From Flavobacteriaceae bacterium (lineage in GTDB: Bacteria; Bacteroidota; Bacteroidia; Flavobacteriales; Flavobacteriaceae): DNA of 5,120 nt. Numbering within the stretch: position 1 is the first letter of the stretch; each line of letters opens with the position of its first letter. The translations under genes and the position numbers were made by a program. The stretch spans positions 1-5,120 of the forward strand of contig JALZVC010000176.1 in the NCBI GenBank assembly GCA_023301205.1, in the 5' to 3' direction. The notes under the pieces are model-generated. The model worked only from the letters and a program-made list of their open reading frames with translations, was not told the DNA's origin and did not search any database. This document shows positions 1 through 5,120 of this stretch, one piece after another.

Positions 1-699
1 TTTCAAACCGAAGCCGCAGTTAAAATGATAGGAGGGATGGACTACAATTATGCGGTAAAAGGTGATGGTCAACTTATTACACGTAACCTAACTAAAAAAG
101 AACAAACACAGGCGCTTGATGCCTTATTAGAAACGTTATCGCCAGAAAACTTGATGATTCCAGAAGATAAGTTAGCGCTGTTCCCACCCCGTGCTTACGG
201 CTATTACCGCAATAGAGAGTCTTTTAAAAGCGATATGGGGGTTGCTTTTGATGCTATTGGTGCCGCTGCAACAGCAAGTAAAATGACTCTAGGATTGCTC
301 TTTAACCCAGAGCGCGCAAACCGGCTGGTGCAACAAAACGTCTTGGATAAGGATGCATTAAGTCTAAAAGAAGTGATAAAACAGTTGACGGAAAACAGTT
401 TCATTAAAATGAAAGGTTCCTCCTACGAGCAAGAGGTATTAAAGTCAATACAGTTTTTATATATTGAACAATTAATGCAATTAGCGGTAAGCAATAGCAG
501 TATTCCTCAAACTAAAGCACTTGCGCTAGAGGGGATTAGTGATATTTCTTCCAAAATTGGTAAAGGAGATTCGGCTTTTTGTGCCTTTCTGCTTTCAGAA
601 ATAAAACGTTTTCATAGCGATCCAGATAAGTTTAAACAACTAAGTGTGCCTTCAATTCCAGATGGAAGCCCAATAGGTTCTTACCAATGTGGATTTTAA
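1..699 (+). CDS. Zinc-dependent metalloprotease, C-terminal part (DUF4953-type), 5' truncated by window
   Basis: The reading frame is open from base 1, so the first ATG at 25 is internal and the true start lies upstream of the window. The visible 232 residues resemble the C-terminal region of large secreted zinc metalloproteases of the DUF5117/DUF4953 type found in Bacteroidota and Proteobacteria. Recognisable stretches are IGGMDYNYAVKGDGQ near the beginning, ALDALLETLSPENLMIP, LFPPRAYGYYRNRESF, FDAIGAAATASKMTLGLLFNPERANRLVQQ (split here by family conservation), and the ending SIPDGSPIGSYQCGF. The HExxH zinc-binding catalytic motif of the family should be upstream and is not visible. The family is thought to act as an exported peptidase, but its substrate is not known. 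The next gene follows after 65 bp with no hairpin terminator between them, so read-through into the threonine aldolase gene is possible. The family call rests on remembered motif similarity; truncation is due only to the window edge. Confidence 0.83.
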   Translation, partial: FQTEAAVKMIGGMDYNYAVKGDGQLITRNLTKKEQTQALDALLETLSPENLMIPEDKLALFPPRAYGYYRNRESFKSDMGVAFDAIGAAATASKMTLGLLFNPERANRLVQQNVLDKDALSLKEVIKQLTENSFIKMKGSSYEQEVLKSIQFLYIEQLMQLAVSNSSIPQTKALALEGISDISSKIGKGDSAFCAFLLSEIKRFHSDPDKFKQLSVPSIPDGSPIGSYQCGF

Positions 700-764
700 A
701 AGAGCGTATTAAATTTTTTAAAATTTCAGAAACACAATAAATATACTTCAACGAAATAATTAGT

Positions 765-1793
765 ATGAAACAAATTGATTTACGCAGTGATACAGTAACA
801 AAGCCTACTCTAGGTATGATGGATGCTATTATGAATGCTCAAGTAGGGGATGATGTGTATAAAGAAGATCCATCTGTAAATGCCTTAGAATATTATATGG
901 CAGATTTATTTGGTATGGATGCTGCCTTGTATTTTCCAACCGGTAGTATGGCAAATCAAGCAGCAATTAAACTGCATACCCAGCCTGGCGAACAATTAAT
1001 TTGCGATAAATGGGCACACGTCTTTAATTATGAAGGAGGAGGGGCTTCCTTTAATAGTGGCGTATCCTGTAAACTTATAGATGGACACCGTGGGATGATT
1101 ACTGCAGCTCAAGTGCTGGAGAGTATTAATCCGCCAGATTTTTATCATAGCCCCTTGACTTCGCTCGTTTGTTTAGAGAATACCACAAACAAAGGAGGAG
1201 GAGCTTGTTATGATTTTTCTGAAATACTAAAAATAAGAAAAGTGTGCGATGATCATCAATTAGGGCTGCATCTTGATGGTGCACGATTAATGAATGCTAT
1301 AGTTGCAAAAAAAGAGGACCCCAAAGCCTATGGTAAAGTCTTTGACACCATATCTATATGTCTTAGTAAAGGATTAGGTGCCCCTATGGGAACAGTTTTA
1401 GTGGGTAATCAAGACCTTATGAATAAGGCAATACGCATACGTAAAGTATTAGGAGGCGGAATGCGACAAGTAGGTTTTATGGCGGCGGCAGGGCTATTTG
1501 CTATGAAACATCAATTAGAGCGTCTGGTCGAAGATCACGATAAGGCTTTAGATCTAGCAAAAACGCTGCAGGGCTTAGATTATGTAAAACACGTGGCGCC
1601 TACAGAGACTAATATTGTAATCTTTTATCTTGTTGATGGTGTTTCAGAAATACAGTTTATGCGTGACTTAGCAGAAAAAGGGGTTAGAATTAGTAATATG
1701 GGGCAGGGTAAATTAAGAATTGTAACACATCACGACTACACGGCTCAAATGAATGAAGATTTTAAATATACGCTTACGCACTATTTGAGATAG
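765..1793 (+). CDS. ltaE: Low-specificity L-threonine aldolase
   Basis: A complete 342-residue PLP enzyme of fold type I (beta-eliminating lyase / threonine aldolase family), the usual length for this family. It cleaves L-threonine and L-allo-threonine to glycine and acetaldehyde in the cytoplasm. Visible hallmarks: the N-terminal DLRSDTVTKPT (Ser8 at the substrate carboxylate site), the PLP-phosphate loop PTGSMANQ (59-66), the cofactor-stacking His85 in WAHVFNYEGGG, the DGAR motif (171-174, Asp to the pyridine nitrogen and Arg to the substrate), the Schiff-base lysine K202 in ICLSKGLGAPMG, and LRIVTHHD (317-324) with the second carboxylate-binding Arg318. All key residues are intact. The ATG at 765 gives the canonical N-terminus. 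There is no Shine-Dalgarno site and only a weak promoter-like TATACTTC at 742-749, so it may be co-transcribed with the metalloprotease gene upstream. Substrate stereospecificity cannot be read from sequence. Confidence 0.93.
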   Translation: MKQIDLRSDTVTKPTLGMMDAIMNAQVGDDVYKEDPSVNALEYYMADLFGMDAALYFPTGSMANQAAIKLHTQPGEQLICDKWAHVFNYEGGGASFNSGVSCKLIDGHRGMITAAQVLESINPPDFYHSPLTSLVCLENTTNKGGGACYDFSEILKIRKVCDDHQLGLHLDGARLMNAIVAKKEDPKAYGKVFDTISICLSKGLGAPMGTVLVGNQDLMNKAIRIRKVLGGGMRQVGFMAAAGLFAMKHQLERLVEDHDKALDLAKTLQGLDYVKHVAPTETNIVIFYLVDGVSEIQFMRDLAEKGVRISNMGQGKLRIVTHHDYTAQMNEDFKYTLTHYLR

Positions 1794-1877
1794 TTTTGTG
1801 ATATTTACTCAGTTGAAAATTCAGTTGTCGTAAAAAATAAGCTTTTGGTCGAAATACACGATTTATTGTTGTAAAAT

Positions 1878-1895
1878 TACCCTATACTTAGGGTA
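1878..1895. promoter_or_regulatory. Inverted repeat, candidate operator upstream of the OmpA-family gene
   Basis: TACCCTA and TAGGGTA form a perfect 7-bp dyad separated by TACT. Its centre (about 1886.5) lies roughly 40 bp upstream of the start site expected from the -7 element at 1915-1922, which is the position of a class II activator site. No good -33 TTTG element is seen at the proper distance, which fits an activator-dependent promoter. The arms resemble NarL/LuxR-type heptamers, but the 4-bp gap differs from the classic 2-bp spacing. No run of T follows, so it is not a terminator for the aldolase gene. Function is inferred. Confidence 0.42.
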
Positions 1896-1914
1896 TCTAA
1901 TATTGTAATTTATG

Positions 1915-1922
1915 TATATTTG
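1915..1922 (+). promoter_or_regulatory. Bacteroidota-type -7 promoter element for the OmpA-family gene
   Basis: TATATTTG matches the Bacteroidota sigma-ABfr -7 consensus TAnnTTTG exactly and lies 47 bp upstream of the ATG at 1970. The expected start site would leave an AT-rich leader of about 40-45 nt. The matching -33 TTTG is weak or absent; TTAG at 1888-1891 lies inside the inverted repeat. The rest of the 1794-1969 gap holds no gene. Confidence 0.6.
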
Positions 1923-1969
1923 CCCACTTATTAAATCTATTTAATTAACTCTTTTTAAATACTCTAAAC

Positions 1970-3652
1970 ATGAAAAAAATTATTTTACTAGGTTTTGCCT
2001 TGATGATCGCATCTGTATCTTTCGCGCAAGATCTACCAACTAACCCGGAGCCAGGTAAATGTTATGTTCGTTGTGTAACCCCAGATGTATGGGTGAACCA
2101 AGACGTAACTGTACAAGTTACACCTGCATACAAGAAATTAAGAGTGGTACCAGCTACTTACACAACAGAAAACATTACTGTTGAGTCTAAGCAAGCTGCA
2201 CAGAATTTAGAAGTAGTGCCAGCAAGCTTTGCTACAGAAGATTTTTCTATTACTACAAAAGAAGCTTCTCGTCGTTTAATCTCAATACCTTCTGAGAGCA
2301 ACACAGAAACTGTTACAGTTACTGTTGAAGACCCTAGCTATTCTTTACGTTTAGTTCCTGCTGTTTATGACACGCAAGAATTTACAGTAGTAGTTCAGCC
2401 AGCCTACCAGAGAGTTGAGGTTGTTCCTGCAACTTACGAAACTAGAAATGTAGAGATTGTTGTTAAAGAGCCTTCTCAACGTTTAGAAGTAATCCCAGCA
2501 GAATATGGAACAGAGACATTAACATATAAGAAAAGAGAATTTGGTAACTCTATTAGTATAGTACCCGCTTCTTTTGGTTCAGACTTCCAGACTATCGAAG
2601 TAAAGCCAGCCACTGCTCGTTGGGAAATGAGTGATCAGCCTACTTTAGACTGTCAGTCTAGTGATCCTAACGATTGTCGTTACTGGTGTTACAAAGGAGT
2701 ACCTGCTGAGTTTACTACAGTATCTGTACAGACTTTATCTAATGATGCTTCTTTTGTAAGAACTCCAGATTGTGATCCTAATAGTAATGGTGGACAAGAT
2801 TGTGGTGTTGATACATACACAAGAACTGTATTGTTAAAGCCAGCTACTACTCGTACAATTGATATTCCTGGTGAAACTAGAAATGTTAAGACTACTGTAA
2901 TGGCAACGCCTCCTACAACACGTACAATTGATATTCCTGCTGTAACTAAGACAATGACTAAAAGAGTAATGGTAACTCCTCCTGCTACAGAAAGAGTTGA
3001 AATTCCTTCTAAAACATCTACAGTTAAAGTAACTACTTTTACAAACGAAACTACAAGAATAGAAGAAATTCCTTCTCAATCTAAGACGTTTAGTAAAACT
3101 GTTATGTCTACACCTCCTACAACAAGAGCGGTTGCTATTGATGGACAGTCTAGAACACTTAAAGTTACTAAACTTGCTAGTGATGCGAGAGTAGAAGAAG
3201 AAACAGTTCCTGCAACAACAAGAACAGTATCTAAAGAAGTATTACAATCTAAAGGTGGTCTTACTACTTGGAAAGAAGTTGACTGTGAGGTTCTTGAATA
3301 CCAAGCACTTCCTATTAGTTGGAACACTGGTTCTGCTACATTAACAGGTGAGGCTAGAAGCTTAATTGACTCTAGATTATTACCTTTATTAGCTCAAAAC
3401 CCAGGAGTTAAACTAGAAATCGCTTCTCATACAGATTCAAGAGGTTCAAGTGCTTCTAATCAAGATCTTTCTGAAAGAAGAGCTCAGGCAGTTGCTACAT
3501 ACTTAGCATCTAAAGGAATCAACAATAGCTTACTTGTTGCAAATGGTTTTGGAGAAAATAGATTAACAAACAGATGTAAAGATGGTGTTTCTTGTACTCA
3601 AAGAGAGCATGAAGCAAACCGTAGAACTCAGTTTAGATTGATCAACAACTAA
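1970..3652 (+). CDS. Secreted OmpA-family protein with 23-residue repeats and C-terminal peptidoglycan-binding domain
   Basis: A complete 560-residue envelope protein. Residues 1-19 are a signal peptide (MKK, hydrophobic core, SFA before Gln20). After a short CYVRC segment (C31, C35), residues 38-248 are a repeat block in which the Pro of VVPATY-like motifs recurs every 23 residues (38, 61, 84, 107, 130, 153, 176, 199, then 245). A Cys-rich insert follows (C228, C236, C240 in DPNDCRYWC; C268, C278). A second, Thr-rich block covers 291-420, with IDIP/VEIP-type prolines at 300, 323, 346, 368 and 414. Residues about 447-558 are an OmpA C-terminal domain: HTDSRG has Asp489 and SERRAQAV has Arg504, the 15-residue-spaced pair that holds diaminopimelate in peptidoglycan. 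Two cysteines (C536, C542) sit in a loop common in Bacteroidota versions. There is no N-terminal OmpA beta-barrel, so the protein is probably periplasmic or outer-membrane associated and tethered to the cell wall. The alternating beta-prone repeats suggest an elongated rod; exact role unknown. It has its own promoter and terminator, so it is monocistronic. Confidence 0.92.
   Translation: MKKIILLGFALMIASVSFAQDLPTNPEPGKCYVRCVTPDVWVNQDVTVQVTPAYKKLRVVPATYTTENITVESKQAAQNLEVVPASFATEDFSITTKEASRRLISIPSESNTETVTVTVEDPSYSLRLVPAVYDTQEFTVVVQPAYQRVEVVPATYETRNVEIVVKEPSQRLEVIPAEYGTETLTYKKREFGNSISIVPASFGSDFQTIEVKPATARWEMSDQPTLDCQSSDPNDCRYWCYKGVPAEFTTVSVQTLSNDASFVRTPDCDPNSNGGQDCGVDTYTRTVLLKPATTRTIDIPGETRNVKTTVMATPPTTRTIDIPAVTKTMTKRVMVTPPATERVEIPSKTSTVKVTTFTNETTRIEEIPSQSKTFSKTVMSTPPTTRAVAIDGQSRTLKVTKLASDARVEEETVPATTRTVSKEVLQSKGGLTTWKEVDCEVLEYQALPISWNTGSATLTGEARSLIDSRLLPLLAQNPGVKLEIASHTDSRGSSASNQDLSERRAQAVATYLASKGINNSLLVANGFGENRLTNRCKDGVSCTQREHEANRRTQFRLINN
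2081..2713 (+). repeat. Coding repeat block 1: 69-bp (23-codon) units of the OmpA-family protein
   Basis: About nine units with period 69 bp encode the pattern xVVPAtYxTexxTVxxxxA. The key Pro codon falls at residues 38, 61, 84, 107, 130, 153, 176 and 199, each exactly 23 apart, and again in phase at 245 after a skipped unit containing the Cys-rich segment. DNA between units is well diverged, so this is an old repeat conserved at the protein level. Confidence 0.85.
2840..3229 (+). repeat. Coding repeat block 2: Thr-rich 69-bp units of the OmpA-family protein
   Basis: Five to six units encode PATTRTIDIPxxTRxVxxxVMxTPP-like segments with period 23 residues, one unit being 22. DNA similarity is higher than in block 1: CGTACAATTGATATTCCTG occurs at 2852-2870 and again exactly 69 bp later at 2921-2939, and CCTCCTACAACA occurs at 2909-2920 and 3113-3124 (204 bp, three units less one codon). 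Thr codons are mostly ACT/ACA. Confidence 0.8.
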
Positions 3653-3677
3653 ATCAAGTTTACGTACATATTATAAG

Positions 3678-3707
3678 AAAGACTTCAGCAATGAGGTCTT
3701 TTTTTTT
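3678..3707 (+). terminator. Rho-independent terminator of the OmpA-family gene
   Basis: AAAGACTTCA (3678-3687) pairs with TGAGGTCTTT (3692-3701) with one G-U pair, closing a GCAA tetraloop of the stable GNRA class. The stem runs into nine consecutive T (3699-3707). It starts 25 bp after the stop codon at 3652. Confidence 0.85.
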
Positions 3708-3783
3708 ATGTCGTAATTTTACTAAAAAGGAGATGTTTGTGATCACGTTTGTAGTCAAATTTTAGTTTTTAAAAATTTTTCTG

Positions 3784-3791
3784 CATCTTTG
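3784..3791 (+). promoter_or_regulatory. Candidate -7 promoter element for the thioredoxin-like gene
   Basis: CATCTTTG matches TAnnTTTG at seven of eight positions and lies 38 bp before the ATG at 3830. An AT-rich stretch with TTTAG at 3761-3765 is the only possible -33 partner. A promoter is expected here because a strong terminator precedes the gene. Otherwise the 3708-3829 gap shows no feature. Confidence 0.35.
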
Positions 3792-3829
3792 GCATAGATT
3801 ATGTAATTCAACCATAAACTAAACATACT

Positions 3830-4351
3830 ATGAAACCTACATTCGCCTTAGTATTTTTCTTTATTACATCTGTTGCATTTGCCCAAAATTTTGCATTAGA
3901 TGATGTATTTGATGAAGAAGTAGCCACACAAGCGGTGGAAGAACAACACGATGTTCAATCTAATAATTGGTTAACAAATCTTGATGAAGCAAAAAAGATT
4001 GCAAGAAAAGATGGAAAACCTATTTTATTATATTTTACAGGAAGTGATTGGTGTACGCCATGCGTTGCTTTAAAAAAGGACTTTTTTGAAACTTCTGAGT
4101 TTGCTCAGTACGAAGATAAGTTTGTAATGGTGTATATAGATCGTCCTAGACGAACAGATATTATTTCACCAGAACAGATGATTTATAATAAAGAAATAAT
4201 TAAAAAATATAAGACTACCTCATTCCCTACAATGATGATATTAGATAGTGCTGGTAGAAAAAAAGAAGATCTTTCTGGATATAGTTCTTTTAATACCTAT
4301 CACGACACCAGCCACCATTTTAATTTGATAAAAAAATACGCCTCATTATAA
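3830..4351 (+). CDS. Exported thioredoxin-family protein (CTPC active site)
   Basis: A complete 173-residue protein. Residues 1-18 are a signal peptide (hydrophobic core, VAFA before Gln19), so the mature protein is periplasmic. An acidic, probably disordered linker (about 20-45) precedes the thioredoxin fold. Motifs: NWLTNLDEAKKIARKDGKPILLYFTGSDW (the first strand and helix region, roughly 46-74), redox dithiol C75-T-P-C78, DFFETSEF after the active-site helix, YIDRPRRTD, and the cis-proline loop TTSFPTMMI with Pro133. It resembles the Thioredoxin_7-like exported proteins common in Flavobacteriaceae, which are presumed disulfide reductases or isomerases recharged across the inner membrane by a DsbD/CcdA-type transporter not seen here. 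Both cysteines and the cis-proline are intact, so redox activity is expected; the partner protein is unknown. It has its own candidate promoter and ends at a shared bidirectional terminator. The upstream OmpA-family gene encodes a Cys-rich envelope protein that could be a client, which is inference only. Confidence 0.88.
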   Translation: MKPTFALVFFFITSVAFAQNFALDDVFDEEVATQAVEEQHDVQSNNWLTNLDEAKKIARKDGKPILLYFTGSDWCTPCVALKKDFFETSEFAQYEDKFVMVYIDRPRRTDIISPEQMIYNKEIIKKYKTTSFPTMMILDSAGRKKEDLSGYSSFNTYHDTSHHFNLIKKYASL

Positions 4352-4354
4352 AGG

Positions 4355-4392
4355 CAAAAAAAATCCCGATGGAAACATCGGGATTTTTTTTG
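4355..4392. terminator. Bidirectional rho-independent terminator between convergent genes
   Basis: Eight A, then TCCCGATG, a GAAA tetraloop, CATCGGGA and eight T form a perfect 16-bp stem (4356-4371 with 4376-4391), extended by a C-G pair (4355/4392). A-tract and T-tract are symmetric, so it terminates the + strand thioredoxin gene (stop at 4351) and also the minus-strand ybaB-type gene (stop at 4424). Confidence 0.92.
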
Positions 4393-4423
4393 TTTTGCAA
4401 TAAACTATATAAATGCTCCTTTG

Positions 4424-4747
4424 CTATTTAAACATGTCCATTCCTGGAATTTCTGGCATACCTTCTTTTGCAACCGCCCCGATTTCTGTGTCGTTTACTT
4501 TGGTGGCTCTGGCTATTGCCTTGTTTAAAGTTAGTATTAAATAGTCCTCTAGCTGTTCTTTGTCTTGAAGCAGACTATCGTCTATTTTAATTTCTTTAAG
4601 TTCACGATTAGCGGTAATAGTAATTTGTACTAAATCATCATTACTTTTTTCGTCTATTAACACTGTGTTTAGTCGCAACTTTGTTGCAGCTACTTTTTCT
4701 TGGGTTTCTTTAATTTTACCCATCATTCCCATTAGGTCTCCTAACAT
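4424..4747 (-). CDS. ybaB: YbaB/EbfC family nucleoid-associated DNA-binding protein
   Basis: A 107-residue protein of normal length for the YbaB/EbfC family, small dimeric cytoplasmic proteins with a tweezer-like shape that bind DNA and associate with the nucleoid. Visible features: the N-terminal amphipathic helix [19 protein letters not shown] (1-19), a central beta section with [19 protein letters not shown] (42-60), [21 protein letters not shown] (helix, 65-84) and the Met/Pro-rich tail [11 protein letters not shown] (96-106) typical of the Gly/Met/Pro-rich end of this family. In many bacteria ybaB lies next to dnaX and recR; that context is absent here, as is common in Bacteroidota. It converges on the thioredoxin gene through a shared terminator and diverges from the peptidase locus across 66 bp. 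The ATG at 4747 gives the conserved N-terminus with no Shine-Dalgarno site. Confidence 0.88.
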   Translation of the reverse strand: MLGDLMGMMGKIKETQEKVAATKLRLNTVLIDEKSNDDLVQITITANRELKEIKIDDSLLQDKEQLEDYLILTLNKAIARATKVNDTEIGAVAKEGMPEIPGMDMFK

Positions 4748-4771
4748 TTGTAATCGCTTTATTGTTCACTG

Positions 4772-4779
4772 CAAATTTA
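4772..4779 (-). promoter_or_regulatory. Candidate -7 element for the ybaB-type gene
   Basis: Read on the minus strand, TAAATTTG fits TAnnTTTG exactly and lies 24 bp upstream of the ybaB ATG. No good -33 TTTG was found at the expected distance. On the opposite strand the overlapping TATTTTG (4781-4787) is an imperfect element that could serve the divergent lipoprotein/peptidase locus. Confidence 0.42.
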
Positions 4780-4813
4780 GTATTTTGCATAAATAAACGT
4801 AATCTTTTTTTCA

Positions 4814-4894
4814 ATGAAATATTTAGTCTTTTTGCTAACTATTAGTACTGTATTATTTTCGTGCGATAAAAACAATCTTCAATTAAACCTATGA
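4814..4894 (+). CDS. Lipoprotein signal peptide ORF, probably the detached N-terminus of the S9 peptidase
   Basis: A 26-codon ORF too short for usual gene finders. It encodes MKYLVFLLTISTVLFSC followed by DKNNLQLNL and a TGA stop. Positively charged start, hydrophobic core and the lipobox LFSC (Cys17) make a convincing type II signal peptide. Alone it would yield a nine-residue lipopeptide, so it is unlikely to be a complete gene. Its stop overlaps the peptidase ATG at 4891 in an ATGA arrangement, and the peptidase frame is open back to the A-run at 4868-4872. One extra A there would give a continuous lipoprotein reading SCDKKQSSIKPMNIKAP. Flavobacterial S9 peptidases often begin with such a signal. 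This is therefore either a frameshifted gene start or a short leader translationally coupled to the peptidase. Confidence 0.5.
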   Translation: MKYLVFLLTISTVLFSCDKNNLQLNL

Positions 4895-5120
4895 ATATAA
4901 AAGCACCTGCAGCCGATAAAATCGCAAAAACCATGGAAATCCACGCAGACGTGAGAGTTGACGATTATTTCTGGTTAAACGACAAAGAAAACCCAGAGGT
5001 AATTGATTATTTGGAACGTGAAAACGAATACTATAATAGTATGACGGCTCACACAGGTCAACTACAAGACGAGATTTTTCAAGAGATAAAAGGTAGGATA
5101 AAAGAAGATGATGCATCTGT
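4891..5120 (+). CDS. S9 family prolyl oligopeptidase / oligopeptidase B-like, N-terminal part (3' truncated by window)
   Basis: The first 76 codons of a large serine peptidase (family length about 680-710 residues) that hydrolyses short peptides, typically after basic residues (oligopeptidase B) or proline. Visible conserved N-terminal motifs: IKAPAADKIAKTMEIHAD, VDDYFWLND (23-31, compare DDYYWLRDD of oligopeptidase B), NPEVIDYLERENEYY (34-48) and EIFQEIKGRIKEDDAS (61-76). The beta-propeller and catalytic Ser/Asp/His domain lie beyond the window. Start choice is uncertain: ATG 4891 is the first in-frame start, since the frame is closed by TAA at 4867-4869, and would give a cytoplasmic enzyme. 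A lipoprotein signal peptide lies just upstream in the other frame and may belong to this protein. The subtype (oligopeptidase B versus prolyl endopeptidase) cannot be settled from this part. Confidence 0.85.
   Translation, partial: MNIKAPAADKIAKTMEIHADVRVDDYFWLNDKENPEVIDYLERENEYYNSMTAHTGQLQDEIFQEIKGRIKEDDAS

Noticed and set aside
204..404. Minus-strand ORF of 66 codons inside the metalloprotease gene
   Set aside because: It lies fully within a well-supported coding region on the other strand and has no recognisable motif.
711..726. AT-only inverted repeat after the metalloprotease stop
   Set aside because: The arms AAATTTT/AAAATTT have no GC pairs and only a 2-bp loop, so this is not a credible terminator.
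1809..1827. Direct repeat TCAGTTG, two copies 12 bp apart, after the aldolase gene
   Set aside because: Two 7-bp copies in AT-rich intergenic DNA can arise by chance, and they lie about 100 bp from the promoter; no further support.
2834..3327. Two adjacent minus-strand ORFs of 81 and 83 codons, the first rich in Cys and Ser, opposite the OmpA-family gene
   Set aside because: They are antisense to the Thr-rich repeat block; ACA/ACT codons read as TGT/AGT (Cys/Ser) on the other strand. No promoter or start signal supports them.
4866..4873. Classical -1 programmed frameshift heptamer A AAA AAC
   Set aside because: The sequence is T AAA AAC in the lipoprotein frame, so the first base does not fit the XXXYYYZ rule, and no obvious downstream stimulatory hairpin was seen. 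Slippage is possible but not well supported over a simple one-base deletion.
4889..5116. Minus-strand ORF of 75 codons opposite the peptidase gene start
   Set aside because: The + strand frame has clear S9 peptidase motifs across the same stretch; the antisense ORF is a shadow.

Overview
The window looks like chromosomal DNA from a member of the Bacteroidota, most likely Flavobacteriaceae. The sequence is AT-rich. The genes lack clear Shine-Dalgarno sites and start after A-rich leaders. Two promoter regions carry the TAnnTTTG -7 element typical of this phylum. Two secreted proteins have short signal peptides ending in F-A followed by Gln at mature position +1. The protein families present (DUF4953 metalloprotease, repeat-bearing OmpA protein, YbaB of the Bacteroidota type, S9 oligopeptidase) fit this assignment. 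No mobile element, CRISPR array, tRNA or rRNA was seen.

Layout on the + strand from the left: the C-terminal end of a large zinc-dependent metalloprotease (1-699); a complete low-specificity L-threonine aldolase (765-1793); a 176-bp regulatory gap with a 7-bp-arm inverted repeat upstream of a perfect TATATTTG; a 560-residue secreted OmpA-family protein made of two blocks of a 23-residue repeat, a Cys-rich insert and a peptidoglycan-binding domain (1970-3652), closed by a hairpin terminator; and an exported thioredoxin-fold protein with a CTPC active site (3830-4351). A strong symmetric hairpin (4355-4392) then serves as a shared terminator between the thioredoxin gene and the convergent minus-strand ybaB-type nucleoid-protein gene (4424-4747). 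Divergent from ybaB, a short lipoprotein signal peptide ORF (4814-4894) runs into the 5' end of an S9 prolyl oligopeptidase/oligopeptidase B-like gene (4891 to the window edge).

Most of the genes are ordinary housekeeping or envelope genes and do not form one obvious pathway. The OmpA protein (ten cysteines) and the adjacent exported thioredoxin both act outside the cytoplasm, so a redox link between them is conceivable but unproven. The most noteworthy points are two. First, the lipoprotein signal peptide and the peptidase body are out of frame by one base, exactly at a run of five A. This suggests a frameshift mutation, a sequencing error, slippage-dependent expression, or a switch between lipoprotein and cytoplasmic forms. 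Second, the OmpA protein has a strikingly regular 23-residue repeat architecture. I found no convincing evidence of a wholly new multi-gene system.
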